A stretch of DNA of 6,440 nt from Actinomycetota bacterium (GTDB lineage: Bacteria; Actinomycetota; Acidimicrobiia; IMCC26256; PALSA-610). Both the position numbers and the translations under genes were made by a program. The notes below the pieces were generated by a model, which was given only the letters and a program-made list of their open reading frames with translations, ran no database searches and was not told the DNA's origin. Positions 1-5,682 of this stretch are shown piece after piece. Positions within the stretch are counted from its first letter, which is position 1. The number at the start of each line of letters is the position of its first letter. The stretch covers positions 1 through 6,440 of the forward strand of contig JAUZEI010000310.1 in assembly GCA_030839105.1 (NCBI GenBank), read 5' to 3'.

Positions 1-434
1 GGTCCGACCCCACCGGTGATCACCGCCGACGCGAACAGCGACGTGCATCCGAGGGTGAACCCGAACCCCGGCCCGAACACGCGGCCCGCGAAGATCAGCA
101 CGAAGAACATCGTCTCGAGGCCGGCGGTGCCCGCGCCGAGCGGCCTCAGGCCTGCGTTGACGGCCGACAGCACACCCAACATCGCGAGCGCTTTCGCGTC
201 GATGCCACCGTCGGCGATCTCGGCGAAGACCACAGCCAGCACCAACAGCAACAGCACACCGAACATCAGCGGCGCCGTGTACGCGCTCCCGAACCTTCCC
301 GGCGACAGGACGAAGGGCCACAGGAAACAGACGAACCCGATCAGGGTCGCGAGTACCGCCGCAACCCTCGACCGGGCGTGCATGCGGATCGCGACCTGTC
401 GCCCGCGCGTGCCGGAAAGAACTGTGGCAGCCAT
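1..434 (-). CDS. Probable ECF transporter S component, 3' end missing
   Basis: This is the substrate-binding membrane subunit (S component) expected for the ECF vitamin or metal importer encoded by the two genes before it. The visible 144 residues begin with a basic cytoplasmic segment (residues 1-23). Hydrophobic stretches follow at about 24-43, 53-71, 82-95, 108-118 and 122-140. The region 93-132 is rich in Gly and aromatics, with RPLGAG at 97-102 and GRVFGPGFGF at 117-126. From memory this pattern resembles actinobacterial ECF S components found beside CbiQ-like proteins. The ATG overlaps the TGA of the ATPase gene by one base (TGATG), which fixes the start and suggests translational coupling. 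An internal Met at residue 18 is a less likely start. The gene runs off the window, so its length and the C-terminal half are unknown. Substrate is not readable. A corrinoid (CbrT-type) is the preferred guess because of the upstream surface proteins. Confidence 0.82.
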   Translation of the reverse strand, partial: MAATVLSGTRGRQVAIRMHARSRVAAVLATLIGFVCFLWPFVLSPGRFGSAYTAPLMFGVLLLLVLAVVFAEIADGGIDAKALAMLGVLSAVNAGLRPLGAGTAGLETMFFVLIFAGRVFGPGFGFTLGCTSLFASAVITGGVG

Positions 435-2053
435 CAGCTCGCCGCCCGGTCGAGGGCGATGACGACCTGTTCCACTGTGAGAAACCGCGACGGGGCGAGG
501 ATCTTCGATACCTGCGGCGCGTACGCGGGCGAGGCCACCACGACATCGGCGGTGGGCCCGTCGGCAACGATGTCGCCGTCGGCGAGGACGACGACGCGGT
601 CGGCGGCGGCCGCGACGAACTCGACGTCGTGCGTCGATATCACCACGGCCCGGCCCTCGGCGGCGAGCTCGTGGACGATACGGATCAGGGAGCGCTTCGC
701 GTTGTAGTCGAGTCCGCGAGTGGGTTCGTCGAGCAGCACGACGGGCGGCGCGGCGCGGAGCTGCAGGGCCAGGACGAGCGCGAGCCGCTGACCTTCGGAG
801 AGGTCGCGCGGATGCACGTCGTCGGGGATCCCGGACGCGAGCCGGTCGAGGATCTCGCGGGCAGGCACCGAGCGCGCACCGTGGGATTCGACGTCGGCCT
901 GTTCGAGCTCCGCCGCGACCGTCTCGAGGTACAGCAGGTCGGCGGGCGTCTGCGGCACCAGACCGACGAGCGCGCGCGCGGCGCGCGCCGACAGGTTCTT
1001 GGGATCCTTACCGTCGACCTGGACGAGCCCGCTCTGGCGCTTGCCCGAACCCTGCATCGCCCACAGCAAGGACGACTTACCCGAACCATTGCGTCCCATC
1101 AGCGCGGTCACCTCGTCGGCCCCGAGATCGAGGTCGATGCCGCGTACCGCGACGACGTCGCCGTAGCGAACGATGACGTTGCGGGCGCGCAGCAGCGGCG
1201 CCGCGGCCGACGCCCGGGCGCGCGCAACGACGGGCTGCGCGCGCGCGATCGACTCGCGCAGCGGCGCCGCGACCCGGCGCGCGTCGCGCACCGACAACGG
1301 CAGCGGACTCCAACCCGCGAGGCGCCCCAGCTCGACAACGGGCGGCGCGACCGTGCTGGTGGCGAACATCGATGCCGGCGCGCCGTCGGTGACGGTGCCG
1401 TCGCCCGCGAGGTGGATGACGCGATCGGCGTATTGCACGACACGTTCGAGGCGATGCTCCGCGAGCAGGACGGTGACACCGAGATCGTGGACGAGTCTCG
1501 TGATCGCGGCCAAGACCTCCTCGGCCGCGGTCGGGTCGAGCGCGGAGGTGGGCTCGTCGAGCACCAGCACGCGCGGGTGCGGGGTGAGAACCGCGCCGAT
1601 CGCGACCCGTTGTTGCTGCCCGCCCGAAAGCTCGTGCAGCGCGCGGTACCGGAGGTCGGCCAGCCCGAGGAGATCGAGAGTTTCCTCCACGCGTTTGCGC
1701 ATCACCGGAGCGGGCACCGCGAGCTGCTCCATGCCGTACGCCAGCTCCTCCTCGACCGTGTCGGTCACGAATCCCGCCAACGGGTCCTGGCCCACGACGC
1801 CGACGACGTCGGCCAACTCGCGCGGGGGGAACGACGCGGTGTCGCGACGTTCGACGGTGACCCGTCCTTCCAACGTGCCGCCCGTGAAGTGCGGCACGAG
1901 GCCGTTGACGGCACCGAGCAGGGTCGACTTGCCGGCGCCCGTACGGCCGACGACCAGGCAGAGCTCACCTTCGTCGATATGCAGGTTGACATCGCGCAGG
2001 ACCGGAGCCGGCGCATCGGAGTAGGTGATCGTGACGCGGTCGAAGTCGATCAT
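434..2053 (-). CDS. ECF transporter double ATPase (fused A and A' subunits)
   Basis: This 539-residue cytoplasmic protein powers the importer by ATP hydrolysis and carries both nucleotide-binding domains on one chain. Domain 1 has Walker A GRTGAGKST (36-44), Q-loop Gln89, signature LSGGQ (142-146), Walker B VLVLDEP (162-168) and switch His200. Domain 2 has Walker A GRNGSGKSS (320-328), Q-loop Gln368, signature LSEGQ (418-422), Walker B VVLLDEP (438-444) and His475. All catalytic elements are present, so both sites look competent. An Ala/Arg-rich linker at about 254-288 joins them. About 40 residues follow the second ATPase core, with an APQV...LAP...LTVEQV pattern that looks conserved in this subfamily (from memory). 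The ATG lies in an ATGA overlap with the stop of the T-component gene and has no strong Shine-Dalgarno, so translation probably depends on ribosomes finishing the upstream gene. The same frame stays open upstream to 3184, but that part runs through the T-component gene and is not coding. Confidence 0.97.
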   Translation of the reverse strand: MIDFDRVTITYSDAPAPVLRDVNLHIDEGELCLVVGRTGAGKSTLLGAVNGLVPHFTGGTLEGRVTVERRDTASFPPRELADVVGVVGQDPLAGFVTDTVEEELAYGMEQLAVPAPVMRKRVEETLDLLGLADLRYRALHELSGGQQQRVAIGAVLTPHPRVLVLDEPTSALDPTAAEEVLAAITRLVHDLGVTVLLAEHRLERVVQYADRVIHLAGDGTVTDGAPASMFATSTVAPPVVELGRLAGWSPLPLSVRDARRVAAPLRESIARAQPVVARARASAAAPLLRARNVIVRYGDVVAVRGIDLDLGADEVTALMGRNGSGKSSLLWAMQGSGKRQSGLVQVDGKDPKNLSARAARALVGLVPQTPADLLYLETVAAELEQADVESHGARSVPAREILDRLASGIPDDVHPRDLSEGQRLALVLALQLRAAPPVVLLDEPTRGLDYNAKRSLIRIVHELAAEGRAVVISTHDVEFVAAAADRVVVLADGDIVADGPTADVVVASPAYAPQVSKILAPSRFLTVEQVVIALDRAAS

Positions 2054-3258
2054 GCGGGCACCGGCGCTCGAGCGGGGTCGGGCTCCAGGGTTCCGTCCGC
2101 AACCTCCGGGCGACGGCTCGTGTACTCGCGGCTGTCCGGCCGGTGCGGATGACGGGGCGGGGGCGCGGCGAATCCGGCGACCGCAGCGAACAGGATTGCG
2201 ATGGTCGGGACGATCGGTAGCGCCGGGAAATGCAGCGGCGAGAACGTGGGATTCAGGTCGGCCGCGCTCAACCTCGTGCTCGCGTAGAGCAGTACCGCGG
2301 TCGTGATCCCGCAGCCGGCGACGATCCACTCGGGCGCGCGCCAAGGATCGGGCCGGTAGTGGCTCCGTGTCACGCGCCGGCCCCCGAGCACCAGTCCCGC
2401 GCAGCAGAGCGCGGCGCCCGCGAGGATCGCCGGTAGACCCAGGTAACGCGGTGCCGTTCCGTCGAGGAGCCCGTACGCGCCCGCGCACAAACCGAGCATG
2501 CCTGTCACCATGAGCGCCGCCGTGATCCGGCGACTCGCGCGGGTTGCCGGTCCGGCCCGTCCGTAACCGCGCGAGTCCATTGCGGCGGCAAGGAGGAGCG
2601 AGCGTTCGAGCGCGTCCTCCAGGACGGGTATCGCGACGCTGCGCAGCGCGCGGAGTCCCTTGCTCCGGCCCGCGCGCAGCCGGCGGGCGCGCGCGACGCG
2701 CTGCACGCTCTCGACGAGTTGCGGCGCCACGCTGATCGACACGACCACCGCGACGCCCAGCTCGTACAACGCGCCGGGCAGGACGCGCAGTGCGCGCTTC
2801 GGATTCGCCAGTGCATTGGCCGCACCGATGCAGCAGATGAGCGTGCCCAGGCGCAGTCCGTCGGCCGCGGCCGACAACGTCGCCTCGAGTGAAACCGGAC
2901 CGCCGAGCCGCACTCCGGAATACCAGCTCGGCGTCGCGATGCTCGGCAGCCGGAACATGATGTGGTCTCCCAGCGCGACGCCGGAGCCGAACACCGACCG
3001 AAAGACCACGCGCAATCCGATCACGACGACTGCAAGTGCGAGGTAGTACTTGAATGCGCGTGCCCACGGCGCCTCGGTGCGTCGATTGGCGACGACGAAG
3101 CCCACGACGGCGAGCACCAACAACAGGAGCAGCGGGTTGGTCGTGCGGTTCACCGCGACCGCGAGTCCGAGCGCCCAGACCCACCAGGCGACGGGGTGCA
3201 GCGTGCGGGGGACCCGGCGGCTGTCGCTGACTGCATAGGCGCGGGTCACGGTCGTCAT
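2050..3258 (-). CDS. ECF transporter T component (CbiQ/EcfT-like), C-terminally extended
   Basis: This is the membrane scaffold that couples the ATPases to the S component. Hydrophobic segments lie at about residues 22-37, 42-57 and 69-84, with further ones between 135 and 178. The two cytoplasmic coupling motifs of EcfT proteins are visible as ARRLRAG (191-197) and AMDSRGYG (226-233), separated by a predicted amphipathic helix. The protein is 402 residues, against roughly 250-280 for ordinary EcfT/CbiQ. The surplus lies after the second motif: hydrophobic segments at about 246-267, 272-292, 309-327 and 348-366, then a Pro/Arg-rich tail. The ATG at 3258 was chosen because it sits 13 bp after the previous stop and is preceded by GGCGGA with a 5-nt spacer. 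A Met at 3342 would run 71 bases into the upstream gene and add a segment that is not membrane-like. The 3' end overlaps the ATPase start as ATGA. Confidence 0.94.
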   Translation of the reverse strand: MTTVTRAYAVSDSRRVPRTLHPVAWWVWALGLAVAVNRTTNPLLLLLVLAVVGFVVANRRTEAPWARAFKYYLALAVVVIGLRVVFRSVFGSGVALGDHIMFRLPSIATPSWYSGVRLGGPVSLEATLSAAADGLRLGTLICCIGAANALANPKRALRVLPGALYELGVAVVVSISVAPQLVESVQRVARARRLRAGRSKGLRALRSVAIPVLEDALERSLLLAAAMDSRGYGRAGPATRASRRITAALMVTGMLGLCAGAYGLLDGTAPRYLGLPAILAGAALCCAGLVLGGRRVTRSHYRPDPWRAPEWIVAGCGITTAVLLYASTRLSAADLNPTFSPLHFPALPIVPTIAILFAAVAGFAAPPPRHPHRPDSREYTSRRPEVADGTLEPDPARAPVPA

Positions 3259-3263
3259 CCGCG

Positions 3264-3269
3264 TCCGCC
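3264..3269 (-). promoter_or_regulatory. Ribosome binding site for the T component
   Basis: GGCGGA lies 5 nt before the ATG at 3258, within the 13-bp gap after the previous stop. It decides the T-component start in favour of 3258 over the upstream Met at 3342. Confidence 0.6.
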
Positions 3270-3271
3270 GT

Positions 3272-4246
3272 TCATTCGTGCTGCCGCCGTCGCCATAGCG
3301 CGCCGGCGGTACCGCCGCCGAGGAGGAGCAGCAGGCCTGCACCGATCAGCACCGGCACGATCGATCCGGTCGACCCGTCCGTGTGCACTGCGGGCAGCGC
3401 GTCGACGAATCGTCGTGCAACCGTCGACGACGGCGACGGCGACGCGCGCTCGGGGCCGGTCGAGCCGGTTTCCTTCGGACGGAGAATCGAACGGGTCGTC
3501 GGCGTGACCGGGCGCGTCGGATCCTTCGACGGGCTCGACACCGAACGGCCCGGCCCCGTGGCGGGTTCGACCGTCGCGCCCGTTCCGTTCCCGTTCGAGC
3601 CCCGCGCGATCGACGCACCCGCAATCGGCGTCGTCGGGGCCGTCGCAGTCGGCACTCGGGCGCGCGTGGTGGGAGTGCCCCCCGGTCGCGGGCCGCCGGT
3701 GGGGGCCGCGTTGTGCGCGCGCACGGAGTCCGGACTGATGTGCGGGACGGCCGAACCCGTCGTGCCGCCGACGTCGGTGCCGCCGAAGACCCACAGGTCG
3801 ACCTCTCCGGGCTGCGGGTGCCCGTTCAGTGCGCCGAGACTGCTGTAACTCCACGTGTTCCGGCCCGCGGGCGCGTGCCAGTACGACCAATACGCGGTGG
3901 ACGGTGGCGTGACGATGCAGGCGTCCTCCGTCGGTGTCGGGTACTGCGTGCCCGACCGGAACGCCTGATTGCCGAGGCGACAGACGTAGCCCGGCCCGTC
4001 GTGATTGTCACCGGCGGTGCTGAACCCGGCCGCGTGCAGCAGTGCGTAACCGTTCGGCTGGCCGACGCCGCAGCCCCGCACGATCGGGCCGCCCCAGTGC
4101 GCGAAGTCGACCGCGATGATCGTGCCCGCAGTCGTCGTGCAATTGCCGATGGGGTCGGCGCCCACGGGCCGTGCGGCGATCGGTACGAGCAGCAGTGCGG
4201 CTGACAAGGTCAGTGACGCCGCGACGAAACGCGGGCGCGTTCTCAT
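3272..4246 (-). CDS. Membrane-anchored surface protein with four-cysteine aromatic module
   Basis: This is a 324-residue exported protein of unassigned function. Residues 1-30 form a Sec signal peptide with a basic start, a hydrophobic core and a probable cut after VGA. Residues 36-155 form a compact module with four cysteines (36, 59, 89, 110), an AGF..AG motif at 73-79 and an aromatic cluster from TPPSTAYWSYWHA through NTWSYSS (113-136). It ends at D.WVFG (150-155). A long Pro/Thr/Ser/Gly-rich stalk (about 165-290) leads to a transmembrane helix (295-317) and the basic end RRRQHE. There is no LPXTG, so the protein is probably held in the membrane. The module matches the C-terminal part of the first protein of the operon. 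Its layout (beta-like start, W/Y-rich centre, final G..D.W.FG) resembles DUF4430, the beta domain of transcobalamin, but this is inference. The start overlaps the previous stop as ATGA and is preceded by GAGGA. A longer same-frame reading up to 5098 lacks a signal peptide at its head and overlaps the barrel gene. Confidence 0.92.
   Translation of the reverse strand: MRTRPRFVAASLTLSAALLLVPIAARPVGADPIGNCTTTAGTIIAVDFAHWGGPIVRGCGVGQPNGYALLHAAGFSTAGDNHDGPGYVCRLGNQAFRSGTQYPTPTEDACIVTPPSTAYWSYWHAPAGRNTWSYSSLGALNGHPQPGEVDLWVFGGTDVGGTTGSAVPHISPDSVRAHNAAPTGGPRPGGTPTTRARVPTATAPTTPIAGASIARGSNGNGTGATVEPATGPGRSVSSPSKDPTRPVTPTTRSILRPKETGSTGPERASPSPSSTVARRFVDALPAVHTDGSTGSIVPVLIGAGLLLLLGGGTAGALWRRRQHE
3782..4141 (-). 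other. Four-cysteine aromatic module, copy 2 (stand-alone, membrane-anchored)
   Basis: This encodes residues 36-155 of the membrane-anchored surface protein, directly after the signal peptide. It has all four cysteines and the same aromatic core as copy 1. The segment after it also agrees: SPDSVRA here against TPAQVRA in copy 1. The homologous unit therefore runs slightly past the FG end of the module. Confidence 0.85.
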
Positions 4247-5637
4247 CTCCGTCCTCGACTTCGGTCGCGGGTCGACGTCGACACCGACAATGCGCGCCTG
4301 CGCCCGATCACCGTCGCAATGGCGCCGAGCCCGAGCAGGGTCGCGACCCACACGAGCAACCGGTCCGGGTCGGCGCCGGTCGCGGGAAGCGTCGCGGGGC
4401 CGACCGCCGGCGCGGGCTCGCTCTCGAGCGCGGTTGGGGTCGCGGCGGAGGTGGTCGGCGCCGACTCTCCCCCCGTCGAGGTTCCGACGGCCGTCGTGGT
4501 CGTCGACGCCGAGATCGTGGTCGAGGTCGAGGTCGTGGTTGCGGTCTCGGGCGGAAGCATGTCGGAGAGCGTGCCGTACGACGTTCCGACGATCCCGCCG
4601 ACCGCCTGCGCCGACGCGCGGGCGTCGGAGCCCGGTTGACCGCCGGCCGCGACGTCGAATCCTCCGTCGCCGTTCTGGCGCGCGGCGAGGAATGCCGTGG
4701 CCTTCGCGATCTGCGGCCGGTACTGCGACCCGGCGAGCGTCAGCGCCTGGATCGCCAGACCGGAGGAGTTCGTCGAGTCGACGGCTATGCCGGGGAAGCC
4801 GCCCGTCGGGCTCTGCCTGCCGGCGATCCAGGCGAGCCCCTTCGTGACGGCCGCCGACGCGGCCGGGTCGTCGGGGAGGAGGGCGAGCGCCATCGCGGCG
4901 ATCGCGGTGCTGTCGACGTCGGAGTCGCCACTCGCGGGGATGAAACTCGGCCACGCGCCCGCCGCGTTCTGCAGACCTTCGAGGAATGCGACGGGTCCGG
5001 CCGCCCCGATCGTGTCGCCGATTCGTAGCGCGGCGATGACACCGAAAGCCTGAGAGAAGGTCGCCGTCGAATACGCATAGTTGCCGGAGCCGCCGCAACC
5101 GGTCGCGACGTCGGCCTTCGTGCAGATGACGTTCGCGAGCGCGGCGATCAGATCATGGCCGCCGAACGCGCGCGGGTCGTATCCCGTCACCTCGGCGAGC
5201 AGTGCTTCCTTGCCGATCGATCCGCCGCTCGCGAACGGCGTACCGATGCCCGTCCAGTCGTCGACCGAGTTACCCGAAGGGTCGGTCTTCGCGTCCCGAA
5301 GGAAGCCGACGACCTTCTGCAACGTCGGGTTGTCGGTGCCGGTCGCGGCGAGCGCGAACGCGCCGTCGATCGTCAGACCGAAGTCGGCGAACTGATCGAA
5401 GGCCTCCCAGAAGCCGTCGTGCGCGAGGCTCGTGCCGTTCACCACTCCGCTCGCGCCCGTTGTGGTGGCGAGGTAGTGCACCGCTGCGTTCAGGTCTGGA
5501 GGCGTCGCCGCCGACGCGGTGGCGGGCGTGACCGCCACCAGTGCCGTCACGAGCGTCAGCGCGAGTGCGACGACGTACGACGATCGCCGCGTCCGTCGCC
5601 GGCCGAATTCTGCTCGGATCACCGAACCGTCCTGCAT
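4243..5637 (-). CDS. LPATG-anchored surface protein with alpha/alpha-barrel (prenyltransferase/squalene-cyclase-type repeats)
   Basis: This is a 464-residue exported protein. The basic start and hydrophobic core (21-40) form a signal peptide with a likely cut near residue 43 (ATASA). Residues 48-357 are helical repeats of the terpenoid-cyclase/prenyltransferase barrel type. The clearest repeat units begin at 223 (QNAAGAWPSF), 274 (RQSPTGGFPG) and 320 (RQNGDGGFDV), each followed by a D/S-rich turn and an Ala-rich helix. Cys172 and Cys181 may form a disulfide. No DxDD or DCTAE-like cyclase motif is apparent and the protein is exported, so a binding role fits better than an enzyme. A Thr/Ser-rich stalk (367-410) leads to LPATG (417-421), a hydrophobic segment and a basic tail, which is a sortase sorting signal. 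The barrel matches the alpha domain of cobalamin carriers in general architecture; that link is inference. The ATG at 5637 has GGGAG 10 nt upstream. A GTG at 5622 with AGGA 7 nt upstream is an alternative that keeps the signal peptide. The 3' end overlaps the next gene by ATGA. Confidence 0.93.
   Translation of the reverse strand: MQDGSVIRAEFGRRRTRRSSYVVALALTLVTALVAVTPATASAATPPDLNAAVHYLATTTGASGVVNGTSLAHDGFWEAFDQFADFGLTIDGAFALAATGTDNPTLQKVVGFLRDAKTDPSGNSVDDWTGIGTPFASGGSIGKEALLAEVTGYDPRAFGGHDLIAALANVICTKADVATGCGGSGNYAYSTATFSQAFGVIAALRIGDTIGAAGPVAFLEGLQNAAGAWPSFIPASGDSDVDSTAIAAMALALLPDDPAASAAVTKGLAWIAGRQSPTGGFPGIAVDSTNSSGLAIQALTLAGSQYRPQIAKATAFLAARQNGDGGFDVAAGGQPGSDARASAQAVGGIVGTSYGTLSDMLPPETATTTSTSTTISASTTTTAVGTSTGGESAPTTSAATPTALESEPAPAVGPATLPATGADPDRLLVWVATLLGLGAIATVIGRRRALSVSTSTRDRSRGRR
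4252..4256 (-). promoter_or_regulatory. Ribosome binding site for the module surface protein
   Basis: GAGGA lies 5 nt before the ATG at 4246, inside the end of the barrel gene. It supports that start over the long open reading upstream in the same frame, and it gives this gene its own initiation signal in addition to the ATGA overlap. Confidence 0.75.
4375..4389 (-). other. LPATG sortase sorting motif
   Basis: Codons CTT CCC GCG ACC GGC give LPATG at residues 417-421. A hydrophobic stretch (427-444) and GRRR follow, the three-part layout of a sortase substrate. The basic tail after the helix is about 20 residues, longer than usual. No sortase gene lies in the window. Confidence 0.85.
4474..4539 (-). 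repeat. Low-complexity Thr/Ser stalk-coding segment
   Basis: This encodes residues 367-388 of the barrel protein, almost entirely Thr, Ser, Ala and Gly. It forms a stalk between the barrel and the cell-wall anchor. On the plus strand it appears as repeated gtcg/gtgg units. Such tracts can slip and vary in length between strains. Confidence 0.7.
4591..4971 (-). repeat. Three clearest barrel repeat units (protein-level repeat)
   Basis: Residues 223-349 of the barrel protein hold three units spaced about 46-51 residues apart. Each has the pattern Q-x(3-4)-G-x-(W/F), an acidic or Ser-rich turn, then an Ala-rich helix. This is the usual signature of alpha/alpha toroid repeats. It is a repeat in the protein; no near-identical DNA repeat was seen. 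Confidence 0.75.
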
Positions 5638-5682
5638 CTGTGCACCACTCCCACGTCGACCGGCGACACTGCGACTCGGCGG
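5638..5682 (-). other. Intergenic gap between first and second surface genes
   Basis: This 45-bp stretch is the longest non-coding piece in the window. It has a small possible hairpin (GTCG-CCGGT-CGAC) but no U-tract and no recognisable promoter, so it is probably a simple intra-operon spacer that holds the ribosome binding site. Confidence 0.5.
5648..5652 (-). promoter_or_regulatory. Possible ribosome binding site for the barrel protein
   Basis: GGGAG lies 10 nt before the ATG at 5637. A competing AGGA at 5630-5633 lies 7 nt before a GTG at 5622 in the same frame. Either start leaves an intact signal peptide. Confidence 0.45.

Noticed and set aside
16..707. Plus-strand open frames near the left edge
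   Set aside because: The minus strand here encodes a hydrophobic protein with membrane segments that starts in a TGATG overlap. The plus-strand products are Pro/Thr/Ser-rich with no domain.
629..2152. Long plus-strand open frame (507 codons) opposite the ATPase gene
   Set aside because: It is antisense to a gene with both full sets of ABC motifs. Its product is Arg/Asp/Gly-rich with no domain, as expected for the mirror frame of a GC-rich gene.
2054..3184. Upstream extension of the ATPase frame
   Set aside because: It lies out of frame over the T-component gene and is Arg-rich. The first ABC domain begins exactly at the ATG at 2053.
4247..5098. Upstream extension of the module-protein frame
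   Set aside because: It is an out-of-frame reading of the barrel gene. The ATG at 4246 has a ribosome binding site and starts a clear signal peptide.
5530..5637. Twin-arginine (Tat) signal in the barrel protein
   Set aside because: Several arginines precede the hydrophobic core, but TRRSSY lacks the usual hydrophobic residues after RRx. A Sec signal is the simpler reading.
4243..5637. Terpene cyclase or prenyltransferase enzyme role for the barrel protein
   Set aside because: The repeats share the fold, but no DxDD or DCTAE-type catalytic motif is visible. The protein is exported and sits in a transporter operon, so a binding role fits better.
5638..5682. Riboswitch or terminator in the only sizeable gap
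   Set aside because: At 45 bp it is far too short for a cobalamin riboswitch. The four-base-pair hairpin has no U-tract.
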